Part shown: positions 1-7,721 of the stretch, in pieces
Layout: the number at the start of each line of letters is the position of its first letter
Position numbering within the stretch: position 1 is the stretch's first letter
NCBI GenBank assembly: GCA_022572105.1
Contig: JACZWN010000013.1
Location: 1 to 27,861 of the forward strand
Source: Pseudomonadota bacterium
GTDB taxonomy: Bacteria; Pseudomonadota; Alphaproteobacteria; Kiloniellales; J153
Reading direction: 5' to 3'
DNA length: 27,861 nt
The notes under the pieces: model-generated
What the model saw: the letters and a program-made list of their open reading frames with translations, nothing else
The model's database searches: none
What the model was told of the DNA's origin: nothing
Position numbers and translations under genes: made by a program

Positions 1-24
1 CCGCCGCCCGGGCGCAAGGACGCC

Positions 25-602
25 ATGACCAGGCTCACGCAAAGCTTCACCGTGCGCCATCCCCGCGCCGTCGTCTGGCGCTTCATGGCGGACGTGGAAC
101 GGGTTGCCGCCTGCATGCCCGGGGCGGCGCTGACCGGCCCGGTCCGGGACGGCCGGCTCGAGGGCCGCATCGCCATCAAGCTGGGGCCCATCGGCGCCAC
201 CTTCGCCGGCGAGGGCACGGTGGCGCTGGACGCGGCCGCGTACCGGGGCGTCATCGAGGGCGGCGGCCGCGACCAGCGCAGCGCGACCCGGGCCAAGGGC
301 CGGGTCGAATACCGCCTGATCGAGGAGGCGGGCGGGGCGGCGACCCGGGTCGAGGTCGCGGTCGCCTTTTCGCTCGCCGGGCCGCTCGCCCAGTTCAGCC
401 GCGGCGGCATCGTCACCGATCTGGCGGCGCGCCTGACCGCCGCCTTCGCCGACAACCTCCAGGCCCGGCTCGACGCCGAGGCCGGCGGCGCCCCCGCAGG
501 CGCAACGGAACCGGCCGCGGCCAAGCTCGACGCCGGCGGGCTCCTGGTTTCGGTCCTCTGGGCGCGCATCAAGGCCGTGCTGGCCGCGCTGTTCGGCCGC
601 CC

Positions 603-618
<16 letters not shown>
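25..618 (+). CDS. CoxG-like SRPBCC family protein
   Basis: A 197-residue protein that looks like the CoxG family (carbon monoxide dehydrogenase subunit G, SRPBCC/START-like fold). What is seen: an N-terminal part of the type QSFTVRHPRAVVWRFMADV, then VAACMPGAALTG and IKLGPIGATFAGEG, which are the family's conserved blocks. An alanine/proline-rich linker follows (about residues 150-165), and then a hydrophobic C-terminal stretch (LLVSVLWARIKAVLAALFG, about 173-191). CoxG proteins use such a tail to sit at the inner membrane and help recruit molybdenum hydroxylases. A weak AAGGA lies just before the ATG. No cox structural genes are in view, so the partner enzyme is unknown; it may lie upstream of the window. 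The 3' end overlaps the convergent livF by 16 bp. Confidence 0.82.
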
Positions 619-1299
<681 letters not shown>

Positions 1300-1307
<8 letters not shown>

Positions 1308-2109
1308 GGCCCACCGCCCTTCTGTCCGCCCCATGACCCAGGTAGGCGCGGATCACCTCGGGGTTTGCCTGGATCTCCTCCGGCGTGCCCTCGGCGATGA
1401 TGGCGCCTTGGTTGAGCACCACCACGCGGTCGGATACCCCCATGACCATGCGCATGTCGTGCTCGACCAGCAGGATGGTGATGCCGCGGGCGCGGATCTT
1501 GCCGAGCATGGCCATGAAGCTCGCGGTCTCGACCGGGTTCATGCCCGAGACCGGCTCGTCCAGGAGCAGGAGCGAAGGCCTGGCCGCCAGCGCCACGGCG
1601 ACCTCGAGCAGGCGCTGCTCGCCGTAGGGCAGGGCCCCGCCCGGCTCGCCGGCGCGGGCCGAGAGGCCGACGAAATCGAGGATCTCCTCGGCCTCCGCGC
1701 GCAAACGCGCCTCCTCGGCGCGGACCCGCGGCAGCGCCAGCAGGATCTCCCAGAGCCTGGCCCCGCCCCGGCGGTGCAGGCCGATCAGCAGGTTGTCGAA
1801 CACGCTGCTGGCGGCAAAGACACTGGTCTTCTGGAAGGTGCGCACCACGCCCAGGTCGGCGATTTCGTTGGGCCGTAGGCCCTCGATCCGGCTGTCCCGG
1901 TAGCGGATCGCGCCCTCGCTGGGCGTCAGGAACCCGGTGATGGCGTTGAACGCGGTCGTCTTGCCGGCGCCGTTCGGGCCGATCAGGCTGGCCACCTCGC
2001 CGGCGCGCACCTCGAAGCTGATCCCGGCGAGCGCGACCAGGCCGCCGAAGCGGACACCGAGGTTCTCGACCGCAAGAACGGTCTCGCCCGCCGCGATTTC
2101 GCGGGTCAT
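1300..2109 (-). CDS. livG: Branched-chain amino acid-type ABC transporter ATP-binding protein LivG
   Basis: The first ATPase of the Liv-type importer, 269 residues. Seen: VLAVENLGVRFGGLVAL at the N-terminus, Walker A GPNGAGKTT near residue 43, the LivG-type degenerate signature LPYGEQRLLEVAVAL (YGEQ rather than SGGQ, as is normal for LivG), Walker B LLLLDEPVSGMNP, and the H-loop LLVEHDMRMVM. The ATG at 2109-2107 overlaps the livM stop in an ATGA arrangement, so this start is well supported. The same reading frame stays open upstream across livM, but that part is low-complexity R/G/P-rich antisense-like translation and not coding. Confidence 0.93.
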
Positions 2110-3185
2110 GCCCGTTCCCCCATCGTGTCCGTCACCGTTCCGCTTGCCTCCGGCCCGGGCCCAGGTTCGGACTGGGATTCGGCGCCCCCGCCGCCCGCGC
2201 CGAAACGATCGCGCCACCACGAGGCGAGCGCCGGGACGATGCCGTCGGGCAGGAAGAACACGATCGCGATCATGATCAGGCCGTACATGACCCACTGCAC
2301 CTCGGGACTGGCGACCTCGCGCAGCACCTCGGGCAGGATGCCGAAGATCAGGCCGCCGACGATGGGGCCGGCGAGGGTGCCCTTGCCGCCGGTGATCACC
2401 ATGATGACCATGGTCACGGTGTAGATGAACAGGAACACGTCCGGGTCGATGATGCGGATGGTATGGGTGTAGAGCCCGCCGGCGGCGCCCGCCATGGCGG
2501 CCGAGACCACGGCGGCCAGGACCAGCGAACGGGTGACGTCGATCCCGACCGAGGCGGCCAGCGGCTCGTTCTCGCGCAACGCGATCATGGCCCGGCCCAG
2601 GCGCGAGCGCACCAGCCGGGCGATCACCACGTAGGACAGGATGCAGGTCACCAGCACCAGGTAGTAGTTGGGCACCTTGCGCCAGAAGGTCAGCTCCCAC
2701 AGGCCGGGGATGCCGAGGGTGAGCGGGGGGATGTTGTTGAGCGCCATCGGTCCCTCGGTCAGGTCGATCCAGTTGAGCGCCACCAGGCGCACCACCTCGG
2801 CGAAGCTGATGGTCACGATGACGAAGTAGGCGCCGCGGATCTTGAACGAGATCCGGCCGACCAGCCAGCCGAAGAACCCGGCCACCAGGATGCCGGCCAG
2901 CAAGCCGACCCACACCGGGCGCGGCGCGAACACGAAGGTATAGCTGTCGGTGATCTCGAGGTCGAAGCCGAGCGAGACGAGCGCGCTGGCGTAAGCGCCG
3001 ATGCCGAAGAAGGCGACGTGGCCGAGGCTCAGCTGCCCGGTATAGCCGAGCAGCAGGTTGAGGCTCATGGCCGCGATAATGAAGATGCCCGCGTTGATTA
3101 GGATATACAGATAGTACTGATTGGTCATCCAGACCGGAATCGAGAACAGGAAGGCCAGCCACAGCCAGGTCGCCCAGCGGTTCAT
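2106..3185 (-). CDS. livM: Branched-chain amino acid-type ABC transporter permease LivM
   Basis: Inner-membrane permease, 359 residues. It starts at MNRWATWLWLAFLFSIPVW, where the ATG overlaps the livH stop by 4 bp (ATGA). Seen: roughly eight to nine hydrophobic segments, the conserved family stretch SLNLLLGYTGQLSLGHVAF near residue 42, and the cytoplasmic coupling loop LGRAMIALRENEPLAASVGI that contacts the ATPases. The C-terminal tail after about residue 325 is a charged Gly/Ser/Pro/Glu-rich extension (GGGGAESQSEPGPGPE) not needed for the permease fold. It pairs with LivH to form the transmembrane channel. Confidence 0.93.
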   Translation of the reverse strand: MNRWATWLWLAFLFSIPVWMTNQYYLYILINAGIFIIAAMSLNLLLGYTGQLSLGHVAFFGIGAYASALVSLGFDLEITDSYTFVFAPRPVWVGLLAGILVAGFFGWLVGRISFKIRGAYFVIVTISFAEVVRLVALNWIDLTEGPMALNNIPPLTLGIPGLWELTFWRKVPNYYLVLVTCILSYVVIARLVRSRLGRAMIALRENEPLAASVGIDVTRSLVLAAVVSAAMAGAAGGLYTHTIRIIDPDVFLFIYTVTMVIMVITGGKGTLAGPIVGGLIFGILPEVLREVASPEVQWVMYGLIMIAIVFFLPDGIVPALASWWRDRFGAGGGGAESQSEPGPGPEASGTVTDTMGERA

Positions 3186-4054
3186 CCGATGCGCTCCGCG
3201 CGGGCGAACAGCCCCGTGGGCCGGAAGATCAGGACCACGATGATAATGAGGAATCCCATGGCGTCGCGGTAGCCCGAGGAGATGTAGCCCGCGCCCATCT
3301 CCTCGACCAGCGCGAGCATGAAGCCGCCCAGCGTCGCCCCCTTGAAGCTGCCGAGCCCGCCCAGGATGACGATGGCGAAGGACTTGAGCGCGGCCATGTC
3401 GCCCATGCTCGGCACCAGCACGAAGACCGGCCCGAGCAGCGCGCCGGCGGCCGCCGCCAGGCCCGAGCCGAGCGCGAAGGTGGCGGTTTGGATGGCGTTG
3501 ATGTTGACCCCCATGAGCGCCGCGGTCTCGCGGTCCTGGAAGGTCGAGCGCATGGCCTTGCCGAGCCTGGTGCGGTGGATCAGCAGGTGCGCGCCGACGA
3601 TCAGCAGGATCGCCACGCAGAACACGAAGATGCGGATCCACGAGACCGACAGGGGCCCGAGCACCACCGGCTCGGCCGGAAACGGATGGATCACCGACTT
3701 GGCGACGCCGGTCCAGACCAGTTGCTCCGAGTTTTGCAGGGCGATCCAGGCGCCGATCATGATCAGCATGGTGGTGTCGATGCTGGCGCCCCGGAGCGGG
3801 CGCAGCAGGACGAACTCGATGGCCGCGCCGAGGGCGACGCCGAGCACCATGGCGAAGACCAGCGCCAGGAAGAAGTTGGTGCTGAGCGTCATGGCGAAGA
3901 AGAACACCATGTAGGCGCCGAAGGTGTAGAGCTCGCCGTGGGTGAAATTGACCACCCGCATGATGCCGAAGATCATGGTCAGCCCGATGCCGAGCAGGGC
4001 GTAGGTGCCGCCCAGCATCAGGGCGTTGAGCAGGTGCTGCAGGAATCGGTCCAA
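3182..4054 (-). CDS. livH: Branched-chain amino acid-type ABC transporter permease LivH
   Basis: Inner-membrane permease, 290 residues, the usual LivH length. Seen: the N-terminus FLQHLLNALMLGGTYALLGI, the conserved MRVVNFTHGELYTFGAY near residue 33, about eight hydrophobic spans, and the coupling-loop motif LGKAMRSTFQDRETAALMGV. It is second in the livKHMGF operon. Its stop overlaps the livM start (ATGA), which implies coupled translation and equimolar LivH:LivM. It is separated from livK by 113 bp that contain a strong hairpin. Confidence 0.93.
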   Translation of the reverse strand: MDRFLQHLLNALMLGGTYALLGIGLTMIFGIMRVVNFTHGELYTFGAYMVFFFAMTLSTNFFLALVFAMVLGVALGAAIEFVLLRPLRGASIDTTMLIMIGAWIALQNSEQLVWTGVAKSVIHPFPAEPVVLGPLSVSWIRIFVFCVAILLIVGAHLLIHRTRLGKAMRSTFQDRETAALMGVNINAIQTATFALGSGLAAAAGALLGPVFVLVPSMGDMAALKSFAIVILGGLGSFKGATLGGFMLALVEEMGAGYISSGYRDAMGFLIIIVVLIFRPTGLFARAERIG

Positions 4055-4098
4055 GGAGTCGCCCCTTCAACCCCGGATTGAGGAACCGCGGGGGAAAG

Positions 4099-4130
4099 CC
4101 CCCCGGCGCCCCTTGGGGGGCGCCGGGGGG
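4099..4130 (-). terminator. Perfect GC hairpin between livK and livH (attenuator or RNA-processing stem)
   Basis: A perfect 14-bp inverted repeat (CCCCCCGGCGCCCC pairing with GGGGCGCCGGGGGG) around a 4-base loop. It lies 37 bp after the livK stop and about 45 bp before the livH start. On the minus strand it is followed by CTTTCCCC rather than a long U-run, so it looks less like a full intrinsic terminator than a partial terminator or 3'-stabilising stem. Such stems after binding-protein genes often make the binding protein more abundant than the permeases; that role is inferred here. Confidence 0.6.
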
Positions 4131-4167
4131 GATATCGCGAAGCTCTTGCCGGTTCGGGCCGCGGCCT

Positions 4168-5325
4168 TTACGGCAGCGCGACCTTCCCGTCCTTAATCGT
4201 CACGATGTAGACGTTGGGCACGTTCTGGCCGCTCTCCTTGCCCGCCGGCCCCTGCTTGATGAAGGAGATGTCGCCGTTGACGCCGTCGACCTTGACCCCC
4301 CAGAGGGCCTGGCGGATGGCGTCGGGCTCGGCCTTGCCGGCGGCCTCGATGCCGGCGGCGATGGTCATGATGCCGTCGTGGCCGCGGAAGCCCTCGGTCA
4401 GCCCGGCGAAGTTGTGGCCGCGCTTGTTCCATTCATCGACGAACTTCTTCGCCACGTCCGGATTGGGCGCCGCCTCCGGGAACCAGGGGGCGAAGAACAG
4501 CAGGTGATAGCTGCCTTCGGCCGCCGCGCCGGCCTGGGCGATCAGCTGATCCGGCGAGGACGAGCCGCCGGTGGTGATGACCCGGTGCGTGACGCGCTGC
4601 TCCTTGGCCTGCTTGAGCACCAGGGTGATCTGCTCGACCCCGGTGGTCACGAACAGGGTGTCGCCGCCGGAGGCCTTGATCTTGGCCAGTTGCGCCGAGA
4701 GGTCCTGGGCCTTGGCGTCCATGGTCTCGACCACGCCGACTGATATGCCCTTGCTTTTCAGCATGGCGGAGAACGCGCTCGCCGCGCCGCGGCCCCAGTC
4801 GTTGTTGACGACCAGGAAATCGGCCTTCTTGATGCCGAATTGATCGACCTTGGTGCCGAACGACTTGGCCTCCATGGCCGAGGTCGGGCTGATCCGGAAA
4901 ATCCACGGGTTGCCCGAGGTGGTGATCTTGCCCGAGGACGAGGTCTCGACCACCATCGGCACGCCGTACTCTATCAGCTTGGGCATGACGGCCAGCGTGT
5001 AGGTCGAGCTCCAGGCGCCCATGAGCACCGGCACCTTGTCGCGCACGATCAGCTTCTCGGCGGTGGCGACCGCTTCCTTCGGGTTGCTCTTGTTGTCCTC
5101 GACGATCAGTTCGACCTTGTGGCCCAGGATGCCGCCGGACTCGTTGAGGAACGATTCGGCGATCTTGGCGCCCTGGACGACGTAGTTGCCCGAGGCCGCG
5201 ACCGGGCCGGTGAGCGGCTGGGTAACGCCGATCTTGATGGCCTCGCTGGCGCCGGCGGTGCCGGACAGGCCCAGCGCGGCGGCGGCCGCGAGCGCGAATC
5301 CAGTGCTTTTTATCAAGGTTTTCAT
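4168..5325 (-). CDS. livK: Periplasmic ligand-binding protein of a Liv-type ABC transporter (LivK/HAAT family)
   Basis: A 385-residue secreted type-I periplasmic binding protein. The start is the ATG giving MKTLIKSTGFALAAAAALGL, preceded by GGGAGGT with an 8-base gap. The first ~25 residues are a Sec signal peptide cut near AGASEA. The mature part opens with IKIGVTQPLTGPVAASGNYV, the family hallmark, and continues with the Leu/Ile/Val-binding lobes, including LIVEDNKSNPKEAVATAEKL and VLMGAWSSTYTLAVMPKLIE (conserved ligand-contact region). It delivers the ligand to LivHM. Ligand identity is not decidable from sequence; the family covers branched-chain and aromatic amino acids, amides, urea and aromatic acids. 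First gene of the operon. Confidence 0.9.
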   Translation of the reverse strand: MKTLIKSTGFALAAAAALGLSGTAGASEAIKIGVTQPLTGPVAASGNYVVQGAKIAESFLNESGGILGHKVELIVEDNKSNPKEAVATAEKLIVRDKVPVLMGAWSSTYTLAVMPKLIEYGVPMVVETSSSGKITTSGNPWIFRISPTSAMEAKSFGTKVDQFGIKKADFLVVNNDWGRGAASAFSAMLKSKGISVGVVETMDAKAQDLSAQLAKIKASGGDTLFVTTGVEQITLVLKQAKEQRVTHRVITTGGSSSPDQLIAQAGAAAEGSYHLLFFAPWFPEAAPNPDVAKKFVDEWNKRGHNFAGLTEGFRGHDGIMTIAAGIEAAGKAEPDAIRQALWGVKVDGVNGDISFIKQGPAGKESGQNVPNVYIVTIKDGKVALP

Positions 5326-5419
5326 AAGCTTGTACCTCCCTGCTGGTGGTTCGTTGCTTGGTTGCGGCGCTTGCAAAGGCCTCTCGCCACGCGCCGTTGA
5401 GTGCATAAGGTGCTAACTA

Positions 5420-5430
5420 TAGTAAGACCA
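5420..5430. promoter_or_regulatory. GntR/FadR-type operator-like palindrome upstream of livK
   Basis: TAGTAAGACCA fits the FadR/VanR-subfamily GntR consensus T-N-G-T-N3-A-C-N-A on both strands and lies about 95 bp upstream of the livK start. On the minus strand it adjoins TATAGT, a possible -10 element. The surrounding 30 bp are clearly AT-richer than the neighbourhood, as in a promoter. No GntR gene is in the window, so the regulator is unknown. Motif match only. Confidence 0.35.
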
Positions 5431-5543
5431 TACTTTAGATCAGGCTGGAGGCAGTTTCAAGCGTGCGGGGCGGCGCGGGGGATTGGGGTCGCGAGGGGCA
5501 AGCGGTGTCTGGGCCGGGCCGGGTCGCGCGGGGCGCTTGAGGC

Positions 5544-5885
5544 TCAGAAGGGCCGACCGTCAAGTCGCTTGAGTTTTTTGACCCGGTGCCGCTGATACGC
5601 CACGACAGCGCGCGACAGCGCCGATTTGCCACCGAACCTGAGGTGGGTGATCGAAACGATATGCACCTCTTTGCTGTCGTCCAGTCCGAAATCGAGGGTG
5701 CAGAGGATTCCGCCCTCGTCACCGGCATAATAAATTTCGGTGATGTCGCAGTGCCGCGGGAAGCGCAGTTCGGGCGACTGCTGGCGCAGGGTCTTCAACG
5801 CCTCGGGCGTGGGCCTGGCGCGCACCGGAAGGGCGGCTTCGAGCCTGGCCATCAACGCCTGGGTCTTGTCGGGGATGTCGATCAT
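5544..5885 (-). CDS. Conserved hypothetical protein
   Basis: A 113-residue cytoplasmic protein with no signal peptide or membrane segment. The ATG at 5885 is preceded by GGAGG with a 5-base gap. Visible features: an N-terminal helix (IDIPDKTQALMARLEAAL), a central stretch DITEIYYAGDEGGILCTLDF and VHIVSITHLRF, and a basic C-terminus (YQRHRVKKLKRLDGRPF) that could contact nucleic acid. It resembles small uncharacterised alphaproteobacterial proteins with the same IYYAGDEGGI/SITHLRF core, from memory only. It lies 34 bp downstream of the SEC-C protein gene on the same strand and is probably co-transcribed. No function is assigned. Confidence 0.7.
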   Translation of the reverse strand: MIDIPDKTQALMARLEAALPVRARPTPEALKTLRQQSPELRFPRHCDITEIYYAGDEGGILCTLDFGLDDSKEVHIVSITHLRFGGKSALSRAVVAYQRHRVKKLKRLDGRPF

Positions 5886-5919
5886 CCGCGCCTCCGGATC
5901 ACCGCTTCAGCGGTTCAGT

Positions 5920-6870
5920 TCACTGGCCGAATCCGCGGCTCGCCTCGAGCGGCGGCGTTGGTTCAACGCTCGGCCGGTTCAGGCAGCATTTCTTGAATTT
6001 CTTGCCGCTGCCGCAGGGACAGGGGTGGTTCCGCCCGATGCCCTTGAAGGGGTTCCGCACCGTCCGCCGCGTTTCCATCTGCGGCATCGCGGCGCTGGCG
6101 CGGGCTCGGCGGTCCATTTCGTCGAGGTATTTTTGCGAGAAGCCATGCCACGCCGAAAGCTCCGCGATCGTATCGCCGAACAAGGTGAGCTCGTCGCCAT
6201 CCGGGAACCACGGCTTGTCCGGGTTGGCGCGGGCGCGCTCGAGGTCCTTCCGGAAGTGCTCGAAGCCCATGATCCACGCGTTGATGAAGCCGCGGTCGAA
6301 CGCCTTCTTTACCAGAGCGGAGTACTCCGAAAGGCCGAGCATGGCGATGGCGCTCTGCCAGCCGTGCCACACGAAGCTGTCGCGCTGCGGCCGCAGGGTC
6401 GCGAAGCTGTCCAGCAAATACTTCGCGACCGTCGCGCGATCCAGCTCGCCGCGCACCACGAGCATGGCCAGGGTCTCGAACATCCGCGAACGCACGAACT
6501 GGTCCGCATGCTCGGATTCGATGACCTCGTAGAGTGGCCTCGGATCGCCGTCGAAGACGGCGGCCATGACGCGGTGGGACGTCGAGGTGGTGGCGTCGCC
6601 GAGTTGCCGGTCGAGCTCCTCGGCCTCGATGGAGAGCAGGCGGGCCAAGGGCCGATAGGCCGATTTCTCGCGGTAGTCGCCGAGCATGTGGAAAATGAAG
6701 AACAGGGGCGAGGGTTCCTCGCGGCCGGCGGAATCGGCGGCGAGAAAGCGTTCCACGGCATCGAGAAAGACCGGCACGACCTCCGGGCGCCGGTCGCCGG
6801 CGGCCCGGATCGCGGCCTCGGGCAGGCCCTCCTCCTGGGCCAGGTCGTGAAGGATCGCGGAGATTTCCAT
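5920..6870 (-). CDS. DUF1186 family protein with C-terminal SEC-C zinc motif
   Basis: A 316-residue protein. The N-terminal ~230 residues are helical and match DUF1186-type proteins (FFIFHMLGDYREKSAYRPLA, and HRVMAAVFDGDPRPLYEVIE). The C-terminus carries a canonical SEC-C zinc finger, GRNHPCPCGSGKKFKKCC, with ligands at about C284, C286, C295 and C296, followed by a 20-residue tail. SEC-C motifs are best known from SecA, where they bind SecB and ribosomes, but they occur on many unrelated proteins; here a binding or chaperone-like role is only a guess. The ATG at 6870 has a weak upstream Shine-Dalgarno. Likely in an operon with the small gene at 5544-5885. Confidence 0.8.
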   Translation of the reverse strand: MEISAILHDLAQEEGLPEAAIRAAGDRRPEVVPVFLDAVERFLAADSAGREEPSPLFFIFHMLGDYREKSAYRPLARLLSIEAEELDRQLGDATTSTSHRVMAAVFDGDPRPLYEVIESEHADQFVRSRMFETLAMLVVRGELDRATVAKYLLDSFATLRPQRDSFVWHGWQSAIAMLGLSEYSALVKKAFDRGFINAWIMGFEHFRKDLERARANPDKPWFPDGDELTLFGDTIAELSAWHGFSQKYLDEMDRRARASAAMPQMETRRTVRNPFKGIGRNHPCPCGSGKKFKKCCLNRPSVEPTPPLEASRGFGQ

Positions 6871-6974
6871 GGGAGCGGCCTGGGCGGGCGAGATGTCCGA
6901 TGGTCCAAATTATCGTAGCGGAAAGCCGCGCGCCACCTCGATCTCCGGCGGGATGTGGACAAGATAGACCGGAT

Positions 6975-7080
6975 CCGGGAAAACGCTTCGAATTCAACTA
7001 CAACTTAATGCAAGGGCTGCGGAATCTGCGCCGCCGAATGCCCCTGCGGCGCCTTCGAGATGGAGCCGGAGACGATCTGA
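6975..7080 (+). pseudogene. Frameshifted C-terminal remnant of a 4Fe-4S ferredoxin domain (GltD-like/PorD-like)
   Basis: Reading from about 6975 gives PGKRFEFNYNL. After one extra base near 7005-7008 it continues in another frame as CKGCGICAAECPCGAFEMEP and ends at TGA 7078-7080. Joined, this is the characteristic end of a bacterial-type ferredoxin domain (CxxCxxC...CP), as found at the C-terminus of GltD-like/PFOR-associated oxidoreductases that end ...CKGCGxCxxECPCGAIxMxPE. Everything upstream of about 6970 lacks coding resemblance, so only the last ~35 residues remain and the frame is broken. The tyrosine recombinase remnant starts directly afterwards. Confidence 0.7.
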
Positions 7081-7084
7081 GGCG

Positions 7085-7403
7085 CCCGCGCCCGGCGCTC
7101 TTGGACCACGTCGATCTGTTCAGCGGCCTCGGCATTGGCGGCTACCTGCTCATCAACACCCGGCGCAAGTACTCGGACCTGGGTCTCGGCGCCCACGTGA
7201 ACCGCGTTGCGAACCGGGCGCGCATCAGCCGGCCGGTAACGCCCCACGTCCTGCGTCACACGTTTTCGGTGACAGTGATTCAGCGCGGGATATCGCTCCC
7301 ATCGCTGCAACGGCCCCTCGGGCATGACCACCTGGGCACAACCCAGATTTATCTAAACCTCTCGCCCGAGGAGGTGATCCGAGAATATAACGAGAAGTGG
7401 TGA
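7085..7403 (+). pseudogene. 5'-truncated tyrosine recombinase/integrase (C-terminal catalytic part)
   Basis: About 105 residues of a phage-integrase/XerC-D-type catalytic domain with no N-terminal part. Seen: YLLINTRRKYSDLGLGAHVN, then VTPHVLRHTFSVTVIQRGIS (the HxLRH box with the catalytic Arg), RPLGHDHLGTTQIYLNLS (LGH box and the nucleophile Tyr), and the end EEVIREYNEKW before TGA. The first catalytic Arg and the core-binding domain are missing, so it should be inactive. The frame is open further upstream, but there it runs through the ferredoxin remnant. It marks the left edge of an accessory segment; probably the relic of an integrated element. Confidence 0.8.
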
Positions 7404-7497
7404 CGTGTTTGCAGTTGGAGGTTGAAGGTCTGTCGGATGTTCTTTGGATTTGGCCCACGACGAGAACCGTCTCACCAGGAGCGCCAGTTGCCTGGCA

Positions 7498-7525
7498 CGT
7501 CCGGAGCTGGGGATAGAACGGACGT
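7498..7525 (+). repeat. 28-bp direct repeat, left copy
   Basis: Reads ACGTCCG-G-AGCTGGGG-A-TAGA-A-CGGACG. It matches the copy at 9712-9739 at 25 of 28 positions. The ends, ACGTCCG and CGGACGT, are themselves inverted repeats, so each copy can form a small stem. The two copies bracket the M23/Sel1 gene. The rest of 7404-7721 has no recognisable gene. Confidence 0.7.
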
Positions 7526-7721
7526 ACTGACGACGTGGCCTTGACTTCCGCTTGTAGCCACAAGCAGTCATTCGTTGGCACCTTGGACGCCCAAAATCAG
7601 GCCATTGGATGGCTGCGGAAGGGATGCAGTTCCTTTGGCGGTGAAACGGTGGTACGATTTCCCTAAATTTGGGGAGTATCTGGGAAATGTCGGTTCAAAC
7701 CGTGGAACCCAAGGCGCTCTG

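Noticed and set aside
7685..7705. GGTTCAAACC resembling a tRNA T-arm near the integrase remnant, as a possible attachment site
   Set aside because: No acceptor, D or anticodon arms can be folded around it, so it is not a tRNA or a clear tRNA fragment.
7575..7721. N-terminal extension of the M23/Sel1 protein
   Set aside because: The frame is open, but a proper signal peptide begins at 7722 and the extension would bury it.
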